A stretch of 64,000 nucleotides of DNA from Tigriopus japonicus (GCA_010645155.1 CM021323.1:7256250-7320249); one strand, 5' to 3'. Counted from the first letter of the stretch, positions 46,469 through 57,284 are shown. Numbers and translations: made by a program. The notes: generated by a model not told the origin, from the sequence alone.

Positions 46469-48722
46469 GGAAACAGACAGAAAAAGACAATTGGTTGTGA
46501 TTATATTTCTACCTTGTACGCAACTATCAACAATAAGCTCTGTTGACAATATATAAATAATAAATGCTTAATGACATCTCTGAAACATTTCGCACAAGTT
46601 TCGTCTTGGTGAACCAACAGCAAAGACATCTGCAGATCCTCAAAGAGCTCTCTACGACAAGGTCAGGGAATAAAATCTAAAATCTCTTGGTAACTGGTAG
46701 GAAACGCCATCGTCATATCTCTTTCCGGTTTTTAAGAGATCAGACCAACCTATACACTCTCGATTCATGTTTTAATGTAACAAAAGGAGTATCTGAAGTT
46801 TTTGTTTAGATTGCAATTGTATATCTTGTTTCTTTTAACTTCCATTTTGCTTTTGCTCCAAATTTTCCATTATTTGAATTTCGGTCTTCAAAATAGTGAT
46901 GGACCGAAAGCACTTTCGTCAAAATTTCGGTTTCGGTTATACCTCATGGAAAGCAAGTTTGCATTATGAAGAAAATAATCTGAGAGAAAATCGGAATTTG
47001 GTAGGTACAAGTAATCAAACGGCGTCATTTGTTATCGTTTGATTTTGGTTTCGATAAAAAGCCCTTCCGATCCTTCACTAAACAGTTAAAAAAACTCTAT
47101 TGTGAAAATCCCATTTTTGTGGTGAACCTACTTCAGCATAGTAGTTTGACTTGTTTGTCCTATTTTTTGCAATTCTTCTCTCTTCATTTTGGTTCGATAA
47201 TAAAATACAAAAAATCGTTCACTCAAACGAATTACTAGCTCTGGTTACCTTTACTCTGGACATCCCTAGTTTTTAAATAAATCTATTTTGTTTTACAGTG
47301 ACAAAGCGTAATGAAATAAAGCAATATTTCTTAAGGTTTATACTTAATACAGTTATCAACAGATCAAGAAAGCTTTCTTTAAGAAAAAAGAAATGTAAAT
47401 GGGCTAAGGCGTTTTTCACTACTTGGACAAAAAATCAGTTTTAGCAAATTCTAAAAATGGTGTATCAGTCTCAAATGTTTTGCGTAATTATTGCCATTCA
47501 TGTCATTTCCCAACGCTAATAGAACCAAAAGCAAAAAATCATCATTTTTCGAAAACTAAAGGGAAGTGGTTTTCGTTACTAATTAATTGAAAACAAAAAG
47601 GTGGTAAAGGAAATAGAAAAGACTATGTATTCAACTTGCAAAAACAAAATGAAAGACAGGGCTCATGAAGATTGATTTGAAATGTGAATAAGAAATTGAT
47701 CAGGGCCACTGATTTGAGAGCATCAAAACTATCAAACGGTTAATACTGGTCTTGGGCAATATCACTTTATTCAAAGCCAAAACTGAAAACGGTGTCTTGC
47801 TTGGATCGCTCAAAACAGCAGATCTTCAAAGGGGCCAAAAAGATAAAAAAAAAATTGTAATAATTCAAAAAATTATTACTGCAAAATAACTTTTCTATGT
47901 TCTAAAACAGCTGTATCCTTGAAAGATTTTGAACTCTGGAGTAAATTGTAGATCTGACAATGGCCTTTCAAAATACAATACAAAGCCTTTGTTGCATCTA
48001 TCTAGGAACTCGTGAATCCGTGGAAAGATGGTTGTTAAAAACAAGTGAAGTCCAGTATGCATTGTTCAACCAAATATCTCGAAATACATATTAGGTTTAT
48101 GTTTTGGGTATAGCGAAGCATACTTTATCTAATTACTTTCTACCTTTTCCTGGCCTTAGGGATCAAAATAACGCTCTGTGAATTTTAGCTAATTCTTAGT
48201 AGATGTCTAATCCAAATTTGAGGTAGAATTTGCCATAACAGCTGAAATAATGCTTAAAGTCAATATGGCAAGCACCCTTGTTGCACACCTTGACGCAGAC
48301 AAAACATGCGGCATCTTTCACACCCCGACCATTGCCCTCTATGCCTTGAGTTTTTTTTCTACCATGGTTTTCCCCCTGTACTCAAGAGCTTTATTCTACA
48401 AATTCAGTTCACTGGAATCAGGGATGTATCATAGAAAGAAGTTTCTTGTCCTCCCTTGTTTGCAACCACTTGGTACGGTATTTCAGGTAGTGAATGAGTC
48501 AAGGACCGTCAGGTGCAGTAACCTTCCAAACAAAGAGGCCCTGAATGCGCGCGCAAATCGTACTCTACATGTTTTGAGACCAATAGTACCATAAGGTTAG
48601 GAGAGAAATGCCAAGAATCATGTTAATAGGTTCAAAAAGTGGGGAAAATCCCGGACGGGAAAGAACCTTAAGATTATTTCGAAAGGTTTGCCACCATGGA
48701 TAATGATTTCTTAAGGTTCCAC
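46469..48722. other. Intergenic between the two Gly-rich paralogues
   Basis: AATAAA at 46560-46565 is the likely poly(A) signal of Gly-rich precursor 1. A degenerate TAGTGATGGACC-family MITE lies at 46894-47080. A 114-codon frame at 48250-48594 has no recognisable feature. Confidence 0.55.
46894..47080. mobile_element. Degenerate TAGTGATGGACC-family hAT MITE
   Basis: 187 bp, from TAGTGATGGACCGAAAGC to CCGATCCTTCACTA, with an internal TTTCGGTTTCGGTTAT. It belongs to the family of 29242-29582; the flanking 8-mers no longer match. Confidence 0.6.
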
Positions 48723-48730
48723 TATATAAA
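48723..48730 (+). promoter_or_regulatory. TATA box of Gly-rich precursor 2
   Basis: TATATAAA followed by TCACATTC with its A at 48755, 32 bp downstream. Confidence 0.78.
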
Positions 48731-48787
48731 CCCTCTCCGAGGATCTAGATCTTCACATTCAGTCTTTGACTACCACTGAAAACCAAC

Positions 48788-49415
48788 ATGTATAAGCTTT
48801 TGGTAAGTAGAATAGTCCATGAGTTCAAAGCTAGTACCATCACCAGAATTTTTGAATCGTCATTTGTAGATTGTCGTTACTGTCGCTCTTGTCGCCAATG
48901 AGGCCAATGCCTTACCTTACCGAGGCTATGGTGGTGGGTTTGGAGGCCACAATTCTGGATTTGGAGGACATCACGGAGGATTCGGTGGAAATCATGGGAT
49001 TGTATTTAGCAGCCATAACTCTGGATTTGGTGGCCATCACGGCGGATTTGGCGGTGGATTCGTGGGACATCGTGGTGGACGTCGTGGATATATTAGCCGC
49101 GGATACCAAAAGCGATCTGCCGATGCTGAACCCGAGGAAGCTTACATTGACGAAAGTGTGAATGAAGACCTTGGTGATGATCTTTCTTCCGTTGAGTATG
49201 ACACTCCATTGGCCAATGACGATGCTCATTATGTTGCCAAGCGTGAAGCTGTGGCAGAGCCTGGCTTTGGAGGTTACGGCCGTCGATATGGCTATGGTTA
49301 TGGCATTGGGAGCCATTATGGCGGTCATCATAACAACTTCGGAGGTTATCGTGGTGGATATCATGGTAGTCGTCGAGGTGGCTTCCATGGGTTCAGTCAT
49401 GGGCATTTTCATTAA
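48788..49415 (+). CDS. Gly-rich secreted precursor 2 (cuticle-like), 186 aa, 2 exons
   Basis: Exons 48788-48802 (MYKLL) and 48870-49415, with a 67-bp intron at the same position as in the paralogue. Signal peptide about MYKLLIVVTVALVANEANA. A Gly-rich block of GGHNSGFGGHHGGFGG units is followed by KR at 86-87 (YQKRSADAE), an acidic spacer, KR at 129-130 (AKREAVAEPG) and a Gly/Tyr/His/Arg block ending GHFH. Block order and both KR sites match precursor 1, so the two are products of duplication. AATAAA at 49479-49484 is the poly(A) signal. Confidence 0.86.
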
Positions 49416-49484
49416 GAACAATATGCTCAGTGAGCAAAATCAAATTGGTCGAGCACTTTCTGTTCACATGTTTCAATGAATAAA

Positions 49485-51245
49485 ATCGTTTATGACCATT
49501 TCTCTCGAGTCTTTTTTCGGCTAATTATTGGTTGGTGATTGTAACCAACTTTCAGATAGACGAAGTTGGCGTCCAAAAAAATGGAATGAACTTTTCGTCG
49601 GGGTCATTTATAAATTGAAAATGGTCCTTTTGGCAAGGTCTATGAAGAGCGATTGAAAAAAGTTTTTTTTTAAATTGAAATAGAGAATTATTGAAAAATC
49701 AAAAGAATTAAAACGGCAATAACAATTCCATTAGTAATAGGTCAATTTTTAAGAGTTAAGCTTTGTTTAAGCAACATGAGAAGCGCTTATGGCGTGTCGT
49801 TCAAATCATGATCCTGGAAGGCTGACTTTCCCAAATCATGATGATTTGGGACCGGAATAAAATTCTTTTTTGAAAATTGAATTATTCCAATGTTTCCCAG
49901 TTTTTTGATGAACAAAAAATTCCCTAGGTATTTTTGGCGAAAACTCCAATTTATTTGATTCACATTAAGAAGTAACTCATTGGCGTGAAATTTAAGGTTT
50001 CTGAGATTTGATCCAAATTCCGAGTTGACTAATTGGTTTTTCAGCGCAAGGCTTTATATGTCTGTTTTTTTAATCTCAAGATGACTTCACAGAAATATAA
50101 GAAATCCAAAGGCAGGAACGCCACAAGGCAGAAATTCGAGGTTTTGAGGAAATTGATTTGAATATGGCCCCAAATGGATGAGTGTAATTAGTAATGCGAC
50201 CAAATAAAAGCTCATATATTTTGTCTGCACCAAGGCTTGGTGCAAGCATGCTTCTATTATTGACTTCAAGCGTATTTTAAGCCTGCTAGAGCATTCTTAC
50301 CAAATTTTGGGTTAAAAATCTAATACGTAGAAGCTGACATTCACATGGCGTCATTTTAGAAGCCTGAAAACGTTACAAAGACGCAAAAAGGATGGAAGTT
50401 AATTGATGAAGTATGCTTCAAGTAGGGATATCCAAACACAAAACATATGACCTAAATAGTCCTTACCCAGAGTTTATGCCTGTTTATTATCTCTGGTACT
50501 CACCTTGTGTTGAAGTTTTTGACCTTAAGACTAAACAAGTGCAAATGTGGCAGCACTTGGCTGAAAAACAGTATTTGGTCGCATCAGTAAGTGTAATCAG
50601 AATAATTCAGGGAGGGATTCTAGGGCTGAAATGGCTAGAGATACGTCAGAGCTCCAATAAACTTGATTAAAAATCTCGGGCATTTTTCACATTTTTCCAT
50701 TTGTTATTTAATCTAAACTTTCCCTCTTGTAACACACTTACCTAAATCTTGAAAACCTGAGCCAAGTTTTGACCCATCCCTACTCATTTGGGCCCACAGA
50801 CACCTAACTGAACTCGTGAAGTTACTTACACTCGTCAATTAGGGAAAAGATCCGACATGGCTAGTTTCGTTTTCCTCGGGCTAGTGCTCTCGGATCGCTA
50901 ATAAAATAAAATAAAAACCTCCGCCCGCGTTTGACCATAGCTCCCTTCCTTTGAGGTTCATAACAGCGTCAATATAACTTAACCTCTATCAAAAGTCTTG
51001 TGCATAAAACTTCTCCTCGTGCCCTTAACTCCTCTAAACGTTCTTGAGTGGCCTGAACACAGCGAAGCCAAAGGATTAAATCCTAGCCTTATTCTGAATT
51101 CCATTTTTAAACTTTTAGCGACCCGCTAACTTTTACACAATTCAATAAAAAACATTCTATTTTTTGATCATGGCACGGCAAACATATACTTCAACAAAAA
51201 CTGGCAGATGTTTCAAATCCCACGTCACTATTAGTGATGGCTTTC
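49485..51245. other. Intergenic region
   Basis: It contains half of a dispersed repeat pair (about 50612-50830; partner about 25280-25520). No gene is seen. Confidence 0.5.
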
Positions 51246-51482
51246 TTAATCTACATATTTGGCATTCCACAAACAATCCAAGTCGTTCGCATCATAGTTT
51301 GCTTCCCAACAACCATAATTGAAACGTTTCCAGTTCCGACCGATTTGTTCCTTCTCCAAGTCATTCTTCACAACCTCCTGATTCTTCTTGGGCTTTTCAC
51401 CCACAATTGGGGCACCATGGGCCAATCCAGAAAGAGCCCATCCAAAAAGGAACACAGTGAATGCCAAACGGAGAAAATGCAT
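51246..51482 (-). CDS. Secreted peptide precursor 2 (C-W...C-L-W-N-A family), 78 aa
   Basis: Signal peptide about MHFLRLAFTVFLFGWALS, cleaved perhaps after GLAHG or GA. A Lys/Glu-rich spacer leads to a KR at 52-53. The predicted 25-residue product has C58 and C70 in YGCWEANYDANDLDCLWNAK, matching the cysteine spacing and the C-W, D-x-N-D and C-L-W-N-A positions of precursor 1. No other cysteines are present. A CTGTTTCCAG acceptor just above the ATG (about 51504) and GTGAGG about 47 bp before it suggest a small 5' UTR intron. A TATAAAT box lies at 51610-51604. Function unknown; a hormone-like or other secreted peptide is the best guess. Confidence 0.8.
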   Translation of the reverse strand: MHFLRLAFTVFLFGWALSGLAHGAPIVGEKPKKNQEVVKNDLEKEQIGRNWKRFNYGCWEANYDANDLDCLWNAKYVD

Positions 51483-51603
51483 CTTGGATTTAGAATTGCG
51501 GTCTGGAAACAGAAAATAATAAGATTTTAGACCAAAACTGATCCCTCACATCAATCAAGGAGTACTGAATTGTTAGAGTAGGAGGCCAATGGTGAGTATT
51601 ATG

Positions 51604-51610
51604 ATTTATA
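51604..51610 (-). promoter_or_regulatory. Candidate TATA box of peptide precursor 2
   Basis: TATAAAT on the minus strand, with a TCAGTA motif about 44 bp downstream, a longer spacing than in the other promoters. It lies about 10 bp outside the inverted-repeat element starting at 51620. Confidence 0.45.
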
Positions 51611-52056
51611 AAAGGAATTACTCAATGGGGAAAAAATCCGAGAGTGCGTGACCACTTTTTTTCAAGTAGCGAAGGGCCTACTTTACCGATTTAAGAGACT
51701 TCTATTGTAGTAATGCTTCAGTAGATATGCAATTACATGATGTTTTCGACAGTCTATTCCCAAAGTTAGGCGGAGTTCTCTACGGGGAGATAATTATCTA
51801 AGTGTTGAAAGAGTCTTTGTACAGATTGGTTGACATATGGTTGAGGATGAGGCATATAAAAATGATTGCCCTTATATTTAGGGTGTCTTGGTGCATTCTG
51901 GCTGCTGGATTACCGAACAGAAACAGACGGTAGCAGACAAGTCATCTTTCTGATGGAAGCACTTCATCTTTTCCCGCCTCTTGCTTTTGCCCCTGTTTGC
52001 CAGAGAGTTATCTAACAAGGCTGAGTACAGAAAGATGTATTACCATAAATCAAGAG

Positions 52057-52706
52057 TAGTGATGGACCAAAAGGTCTCATAACCGAAACCAAAAGTTTCG
52101 GCCGAAAGAGGGCTTAACCGAAACCGAAAGGAGCTAATTACAAAATTGTTCAAATAAAAATCCGCCTTAAAAAATATAACGCTCATGTGTTCGATGTTTG
52201 GTAGTTGCGTTTTTAAGGAAGCCAGAGTGGCCACGCGTACTAGCGCGTTCTTAAAAGTGCCGAGTGTAAGTGCTTCCCCAGACGGCGTAGGTACGAATCC
52301 TGTTGGGGATCGGATTGAGGCTGTCGGGAGAAATCCTTTTTGAAGGAAGCCAGAATGGCCGCGCGTGCTAACGTGTTATTAAGGGTCGAGAGTAAGAGCT
52401 TCCTCAGACGGCGCGAGTTCGAGTCCTGCTGGGGATAGAATATACGCTGTCGGGAGAAATCCTTCTGTTTGCAAGGAATCGCATTCCTTGTAGCGGTATT
52501 AGAAAATCCGCAACTAACCAAAAAAAAAAAAAATGAAAAATCGGAAAACTTAAATTTCAGAGGTTTTTGGACCATTTTTTTTCGATTTTGTTGTCAAACT
52601 CCATTTTATATAGTATTTGTCTGCTTTCGGTTTTGGTAGGCATAACCGAAACCAAACCCAAATTTCGGCCGTAATTTCGGCTGAAAGCGCTTTCGGTCCA
52701 TCACTT
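52057..52706. mobile_element. hAT MITE (TAGTGATGGACC family) with SINE insertion
   Basis: Exact 8-bp duplications ATCAAGAG at 52049-52056 and 52707-52714. The ends are TAGTGATGGACC and GGTCCATCACTT, and the subterminal CCGAAA motifs match the 29242 copy. It is longer than that copy because of a SINE inserted in the middle. Confidence 0.88.
52215..52533 (+). repeat. Dimeric tRNA-derived SINE (family 1) with poly(A) tail
   Basis: Two tandem tRNA-like heads (about 52217-52340 and 52344-52470) begin GGAAGCCAGAGTGGCC and GGAAGCCAGAATGGCC. Their B boxes are GGTACGAATCC (52290-52300) and GAGTTCGAGTCC (52415-52426). Each head ends GCTGTCGGGAGAAATCC. A common tail, CATTCCTTGTAGCGGTATTA then GAAAATCCGC, and an A-run (52519-52533) follow. 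The tail matches the LINE 3' ends at 7795 and 61555. Confidence 0.85.
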
Positions 52707-53180
52707 ATCAAGAGTCGAGATCAGTGAGAAGTCTTGGTTGAGGCAAGCCCTCTTTGTGAGGGGATCAAGGAACTGGCAACTTCAAAATCAAAGAGCAAGC
52801 AAGAGTGGCCAGGGTCAAACACAGTCAAAAGGCTTGCTGATCTTTGATAACTTCTACCTAATCTGCCCTCAACACCTAACTTGCAATAGCAGCAGGAAAT
52901 TTTGTCCCACCTCAAATCAGGATCATTTTTAATATGCCTCATCCTCAACAATATGTCAACCAATCTGTTCAAAGACTCTTTCATCACGTAGATAAATATC
53001 TCCCCTAAAAGAACTCCACCTAACTTTGGGAATTGACTGTCGAAAACATCATGTAATTGCATTTCTACTGAAGCATTACTACAATAGAAGTCTCCTAAAA
53101 CGGTAAAGTAGGCCCTTCGCTACTTGAAAAAAGCGGTCACGCACTCTCGGATTTTTGTCCCATTGAGTTCTGCTGCAAAC

Positions 53181-53644
53181 TAGAGCACTATAATAACACA
53201 ATACGGTCATAAAGTGCGCCATCTAGTGGATTTCATGCGGCTACAGCTCGCAGTTCCCATGATACGCATATTTTTGAAGATTGCAATGGTCAACCATCAG
53301 TTTTGGACGAACTAAAGCGCCTCAAATGTTGACTGAGTATTGTTAATGGACCTGTGGTGGTTTTTGGTTGAAATTGTTAGTAAAATCCTTTTCAAATTGG
53401 CATGGAAATCCGACTACTGAAAAGGTAATTCAGGCATGATCTATGTCAAAATTCATCAGAGAAACACTTAAGTTCTATTTGTAGTTCCACCATCAACATT
53501 TTAGGCACTTTAGTTTGTCCAAAACTGATGAATGGCCCTTGCAATCTTCAAAAATATGTGTATCATGGGAAGTGCCAGCTGTTGCCACATGAAATCCACT
53601 AAATGACGCAATTTATGACCGTACTCTTTTTTTATAGCGCTCTA
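53181..53644. mobile_element. hAT MITE, TAGAGCACTATAAT family, copy 1
   Basis: 464 bp. Left TAGAGCACTATAATAACACA; right end …TATAGCGCTCTA. Octamers CTGCAAAC (53173-53180) and CTGTAAAC (53645-53652) differ by one base. The arms carry the CATAAAGTGCGCCATCTAG motif. Confidence 0.85.
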
Positions 53645-53652
53645 CTGTAAAC

Positions 53653-53910
53653 TAGATCTTGCTTGTATATATTAGACTCGGTATTTCAATTTTCAGCTCA
53701 ATCGAATGCCAGAGTGAAAAGTTATGCCTTCTCAAACTTATGAACAGAAGAGAGCATAGAATGAATGAGTTCGCCCCTTTTGTGGTAAAACGATTAACAC
53801 AAAAGGGCTAGTTCATTCATTCTCGGTAGGATTTGCACCGAACTTTGACAGAGTATAACTTTTGACTCAGACGTTCGATTAAGCTGAAAATTCAAATACA
53901 AACTTTAGTC
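53653..53910. repeat. Inverted-repeat element sharing ends with a copy near 55.9-56.1 kb
   Basis: TTTCAATTTTCAGCTCAATC (about 53687) and the inverse of the segment ending near 53902 form the outer arms. GAATGAATGAG and CCCTTTTGTG form inner arms around a short loop. A related sequence lies at about 55905-56125, read inverted. Confidence 0.5.
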
Positions 53911-55348
53911 AACCAAGTTCTCATTTGAAGAAGAACGTAATTGCTTTTTTCTTACAAGAGATTTTGATTCCTTCTGTTAGCCTCCCAGTCCAGTGAAATT
54001 CAGTAGTTTTTGCAGGAATCCATTTGAACCGATACCGATAACGAAATATGGCACGTGCTCTTGGCAAATCAAAACAATTATCCTGTTTGCGGTTTGAACC
54101 AAAAAGCACTGATTTTTTTGGATTGGGAGGCTAGCAGAATCACGACATGCAGTAGGTTCAATTCAAAATCGTGCTTTTGTATACGAGATCCGATTCCATC
54201 GGATAAACTACATGAGAGCAAGGAATACGTGAATCCTTGAAATTCCTTTGAGAGTTCTTCATTCCTTTATTCAAAGGGGGCCGGGGGTTGAAATAGTTTA
54301 AGAACCCTTGATGATAAGCGTTGATAAATACTTACGTGACAATTGTGTTCTGATCAAAACGACTCCAAACTGTATCTGATTGGTAGGTTCAGCTGGAAGC
54401 CTCTATTTATAAGAAAATGACACGTGTTGTTGATTAAGTTGACCCTTTCCTTTCCCGCTAGTAACCGGCTGGCTCGTTTAACACTCTCTTATTTAGTCGG
54501 CATTTTTCATTGATTGTATCAACGCTCGTACATTTATTGATAGCAGCATTTCCTCCAGAAGGAAACAATTAATTAAAATGCGATGGTAGGACTGACAACA
54601 CAAGAAGTTGGTCAAGAATCTCTAATTACAGATTTTCGGTTAAGTGAAGAATACGTAGAAGTTACACTCAACAAGAACATGCGCATACTGACTTAACTTC
54701 TTAAAGATGTTTTGCAACAAGTTTCTGGGGGTTCAAGGGAAAGCTAAAAGCCAAAGAAACTAGGAAGGAACGAAAGAATGCTCGTCATATTAGGCAAATT
54801 GTTTAAATTTGATAAATAAGTGGCAAAATCATTTGAGACGTAGCTTTTTTAGAATTTTTTTGTAAAGAAATGTTCAGAATTGTTACACAAAACATTTTGT
54901 TCATTCATAAAAAGATCTATCAAGGCCCATTTAATTAAAAGAATACGTGCTGTTACTAGATTCTCCCCCTTCTTAGATCAAAGCCATTTTTTGGGAGAAA
55001 AAAGTCAAAACAGTTTTTAAAAAACTAGAAGAACATGCAAGTGGTCATTGTGACTTTTCAAGCCATGCAGTTTAGCTAGGGTAAGTATTAATGTATATCT
55101 GAAGTTATGAAGGTTTTAGTAGGCAAGGTGTTCTTTTGAATACCGGATAAGCCCGATGTTTTCTGCTCGTGTTCGTTCAGATTTTTGTTTCATTCCGAGA
55201 TTCTCATCCCTTGAGAATTAAAAAGTGTTGCTGAAAATTGGTTTCGATGCTTGTAGGTTTGAGTCGAGATATTCTTATAGTCAACAAGTGCATGCAATGT
55301 TGGTTGGCTTAGACAAGGATGGCTCAAGCCAGGATTACTTTCAAAATA
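53911..55348. other. Intergenic region
   Basis: No convincing gene or structured element was seen. Confidence 0.5.
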
Positions 55349-55442
55349 CACACTAGGTCCGATTAGTACAATGGAAATTCAACGGAACAATATATTTGTT
55401 GCAAAAACCTCACATTTTAGTACACTGATCGGACCTAGTGTG
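55349..55442. mobile_element. 94-bp Tc1/mariner-type MITE
   Basis: CACACTAGGTCCGATTAGTA at the left and its near-exact inverse at the right, each bounded by TA (55347-55348, 55443-55444). The whole unit could fold into one hairpin. Confidence 0.65.
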
Positions 55443-55663
55443 TATTTTTGAAATCCGTCCTGAAGTACAGTGGTTCCTGGCTTAGAGCGAAATCTACGAT
55501 TTGTGCCAATAGCTAGCGAGGACAAACATATGTTTACATGGTCGATACCTAGCCTTACTTCCACATCCTTGCAGTTCTAGCCTTTAAATCAGGTTAATTC
55601 GTGATCACACATGTTCAATTAACACTAAAAATTACGGTTGCCATCAAAATCAAGAGGTATGTT

Positions 55664-55790
55664 GTGCGCCAAAATATGGTACGAAATTTATCGTATCCTA
55701 TATAAGGACATGGTCATTTGCTGCCTCTGTCCCAACCCTGAATAAAGTTTGATTCTATTAATCAAGTTATCATCTTTACAGGGTTCCTTG
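55664..55790 (+). repeat. Possible solo LTR fragment
   Basis: A TGTTGTGCGCC start is followed by CCTATATAAGG (about 55698) and AATAAA (about 55741) only some 40 bp later, then a TTTACA end near 55781. A TATA box and poly(A) signal so close together is typical of LTRs. No second copy or target duplication is visible. Confidence 0.3.
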
Positions 55791-56590
55791 GTTGTTCAAA
55801 TTGTTGCACTCCTCTTTTCGAAAGAAAAATAACGAACTGAACGCCTAAATATTTCTATGGATAGAAAATCATTTGCAATATTCGTGATACATTCAATAAG
55901 CGATCTCAACAGCTGAATTGGTACATTAAAAGTTATGCTTTCTCAAGGATCATTTTGAACGTGAATATGAAATGAATAAACCAGCCCAACCTTAGTTAAA
56001 AAGCTTGAAAGAGTTTACTCACGCATTGTAATAATGATTGCGTCATAAAATGTTTTGAAAGTTTTCCATCAACGTTCGATGGAGTTGAAAATTGAAATAG
56101 ACCGTCTCCCTAACACAAGCAAGGTCTGTTTGGAAAACAACATATGGTATTGACTTGTTTATCAAAAAAATCGTACCTATAATTTTTAAAACTTCAACAA
56201 AAAATTTCTTCAAATATCGGCCATTCTTGGAATAGTTGAGAACCTATGGAAACGCATATCTACTAATCAAAAAAAGAATACGTTGCATTAAAAATATGAT
56301 TACTGATTACAATGGCAAATCCTCAAGTTGTCATGAGTAGTTCGCATTACTTCAAGTTGAGAATCTCTTCCTATAAAACTACGATCCGTATCGACCTAAC
56401 CTTAGCTCCAAGAAAATTAGTTTAATGGATCTGACAATTGTTAAACAGTTTCCAAAGTTGAAAGTTTTAACTAATATGATAAACATCTTATGTATCCGGA
56501 GTGTAGAAACTCTTTTTTAAGCAAGAATCAAAAGTAAATTGATATACATATTTTGCTATTCTTTTTTATCCTTACGGCTCTAGTTTATCC

Positions 56591-57054
56591 TAGAGCACTA
56601 TAATAACAGAGTACAGTCATAAAGTGCGCCATCTAGTGGATTTCATGCGGCAACAGCCCGCCGTTCCCATGATACTCACATTTTTGAAGATTGCGACGGT
56701 CATTCATCAGTTTTGGACAAACTAAAATGCCTAAAATGTTGATGGCCGAACTCCAAATGATACCTTAGTGTTTTTCTGATGAATTTTGACATATATCATG
56801 CTTAAATCACCTTTATAATAGTCAGATTTCCATGCCATTTTGAGAGGGATTTCACTAATAATTTCAACCAAAAACCACCACAGGTCCATTAACAATACTC
56901 AGTCAACATTTGAGGCACTTTAGTTTGTCCATAACTGATGAATGACCGTTGCAATCTTCAAAAATATGTGTATCATGGGAACGCCGAGCTGTTGCCGCAT
57001 GAAATCCACTAGATGGCGCACTTTATGACTGTACTCTTTTATTATAGTGCTCTA
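56591..57054. mobile_element. hAT MITE, TAGAGCACTATAAT family, copy 2
   Basis: 464 bp, the same length as the copy at 53181, with exact 8-bp duplications GTTTATCC at 56583-56590 and 57055-57062. Ends are TAGAGCACTATAATAACAGA and, inverted, TAGAGCACTATAATAAAAGA. Confidence 0.9.
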
Positions 57055-57276
57055 GTTTATCCTAATGTCTTTTCATAACAATTCAATGTTTATGTTGATA
57101 ATGTTCAGTGAAATGCCAAAAACCTCTGGTGGCTATCTTAACTTTTCATCCACAGTACTTTTCAAGTTCGAAGTGACCACGCAATCGAAAGTCGTTCTGA
57201 AACCAGAATTGAATAAAAACATACACACTTATGACGTAACAACTGGGTGGTTCGTTTTTTTCTGACGAATTCTGGG

Positions 57277-57284
57277 TTTAAAAG
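57277..57284 (+). promoter_or_regulatory. TATA-like box of Gln-rich secreted protein gene
   Basis: TTTAAAAG followed by CCACAGTC with a start near 57311, about 33 bp downstream. A non-coding first exon (about 57311-57335) ends at a GTAAGT donor. Confidence 0.6.

Larger units (their letters stand above)
51620..53168. mobile_element. Long-inverted-repeat element hosting a nested hAT MITE and SINE
   Basis: Arms 51620 to about 51875 and about 52915 to 53168 are inverted copies. They share ACTCAATGGG at the tips, ATCCGAGAGTGCGTGACC, CAAGTAGCGAAGGGCCTAC and a segment beginning ATGCAATTACATGATGTTTT. The arm sequence can be read as MQLHDVFDS-FPKLGGVL-GE in both copies, so it may derive from coding sequence. 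Target duplication not defined. Confidence 0.72.

Noticed and set aside
45929..46556. Ser/Thr/Met- and Asp/Val-rich frames opposite or shifted from the Gly-rich gene
   Set aside because: Repetitive Gly-rich coding sequence leaves other frames open; the same happens at 48871-49479.
48250..48594. 114-codon plus-strand frame between the Gly-rich genes
   Set aside because: No promoter, domain or signal peptide that I can support.
48723..49415. Reading the two Gly-rich genes as an antimicrobial system
   Set aside because: Gly/His-rich composition alone does not distinguish antimicrobial from structural cuticle proteins.
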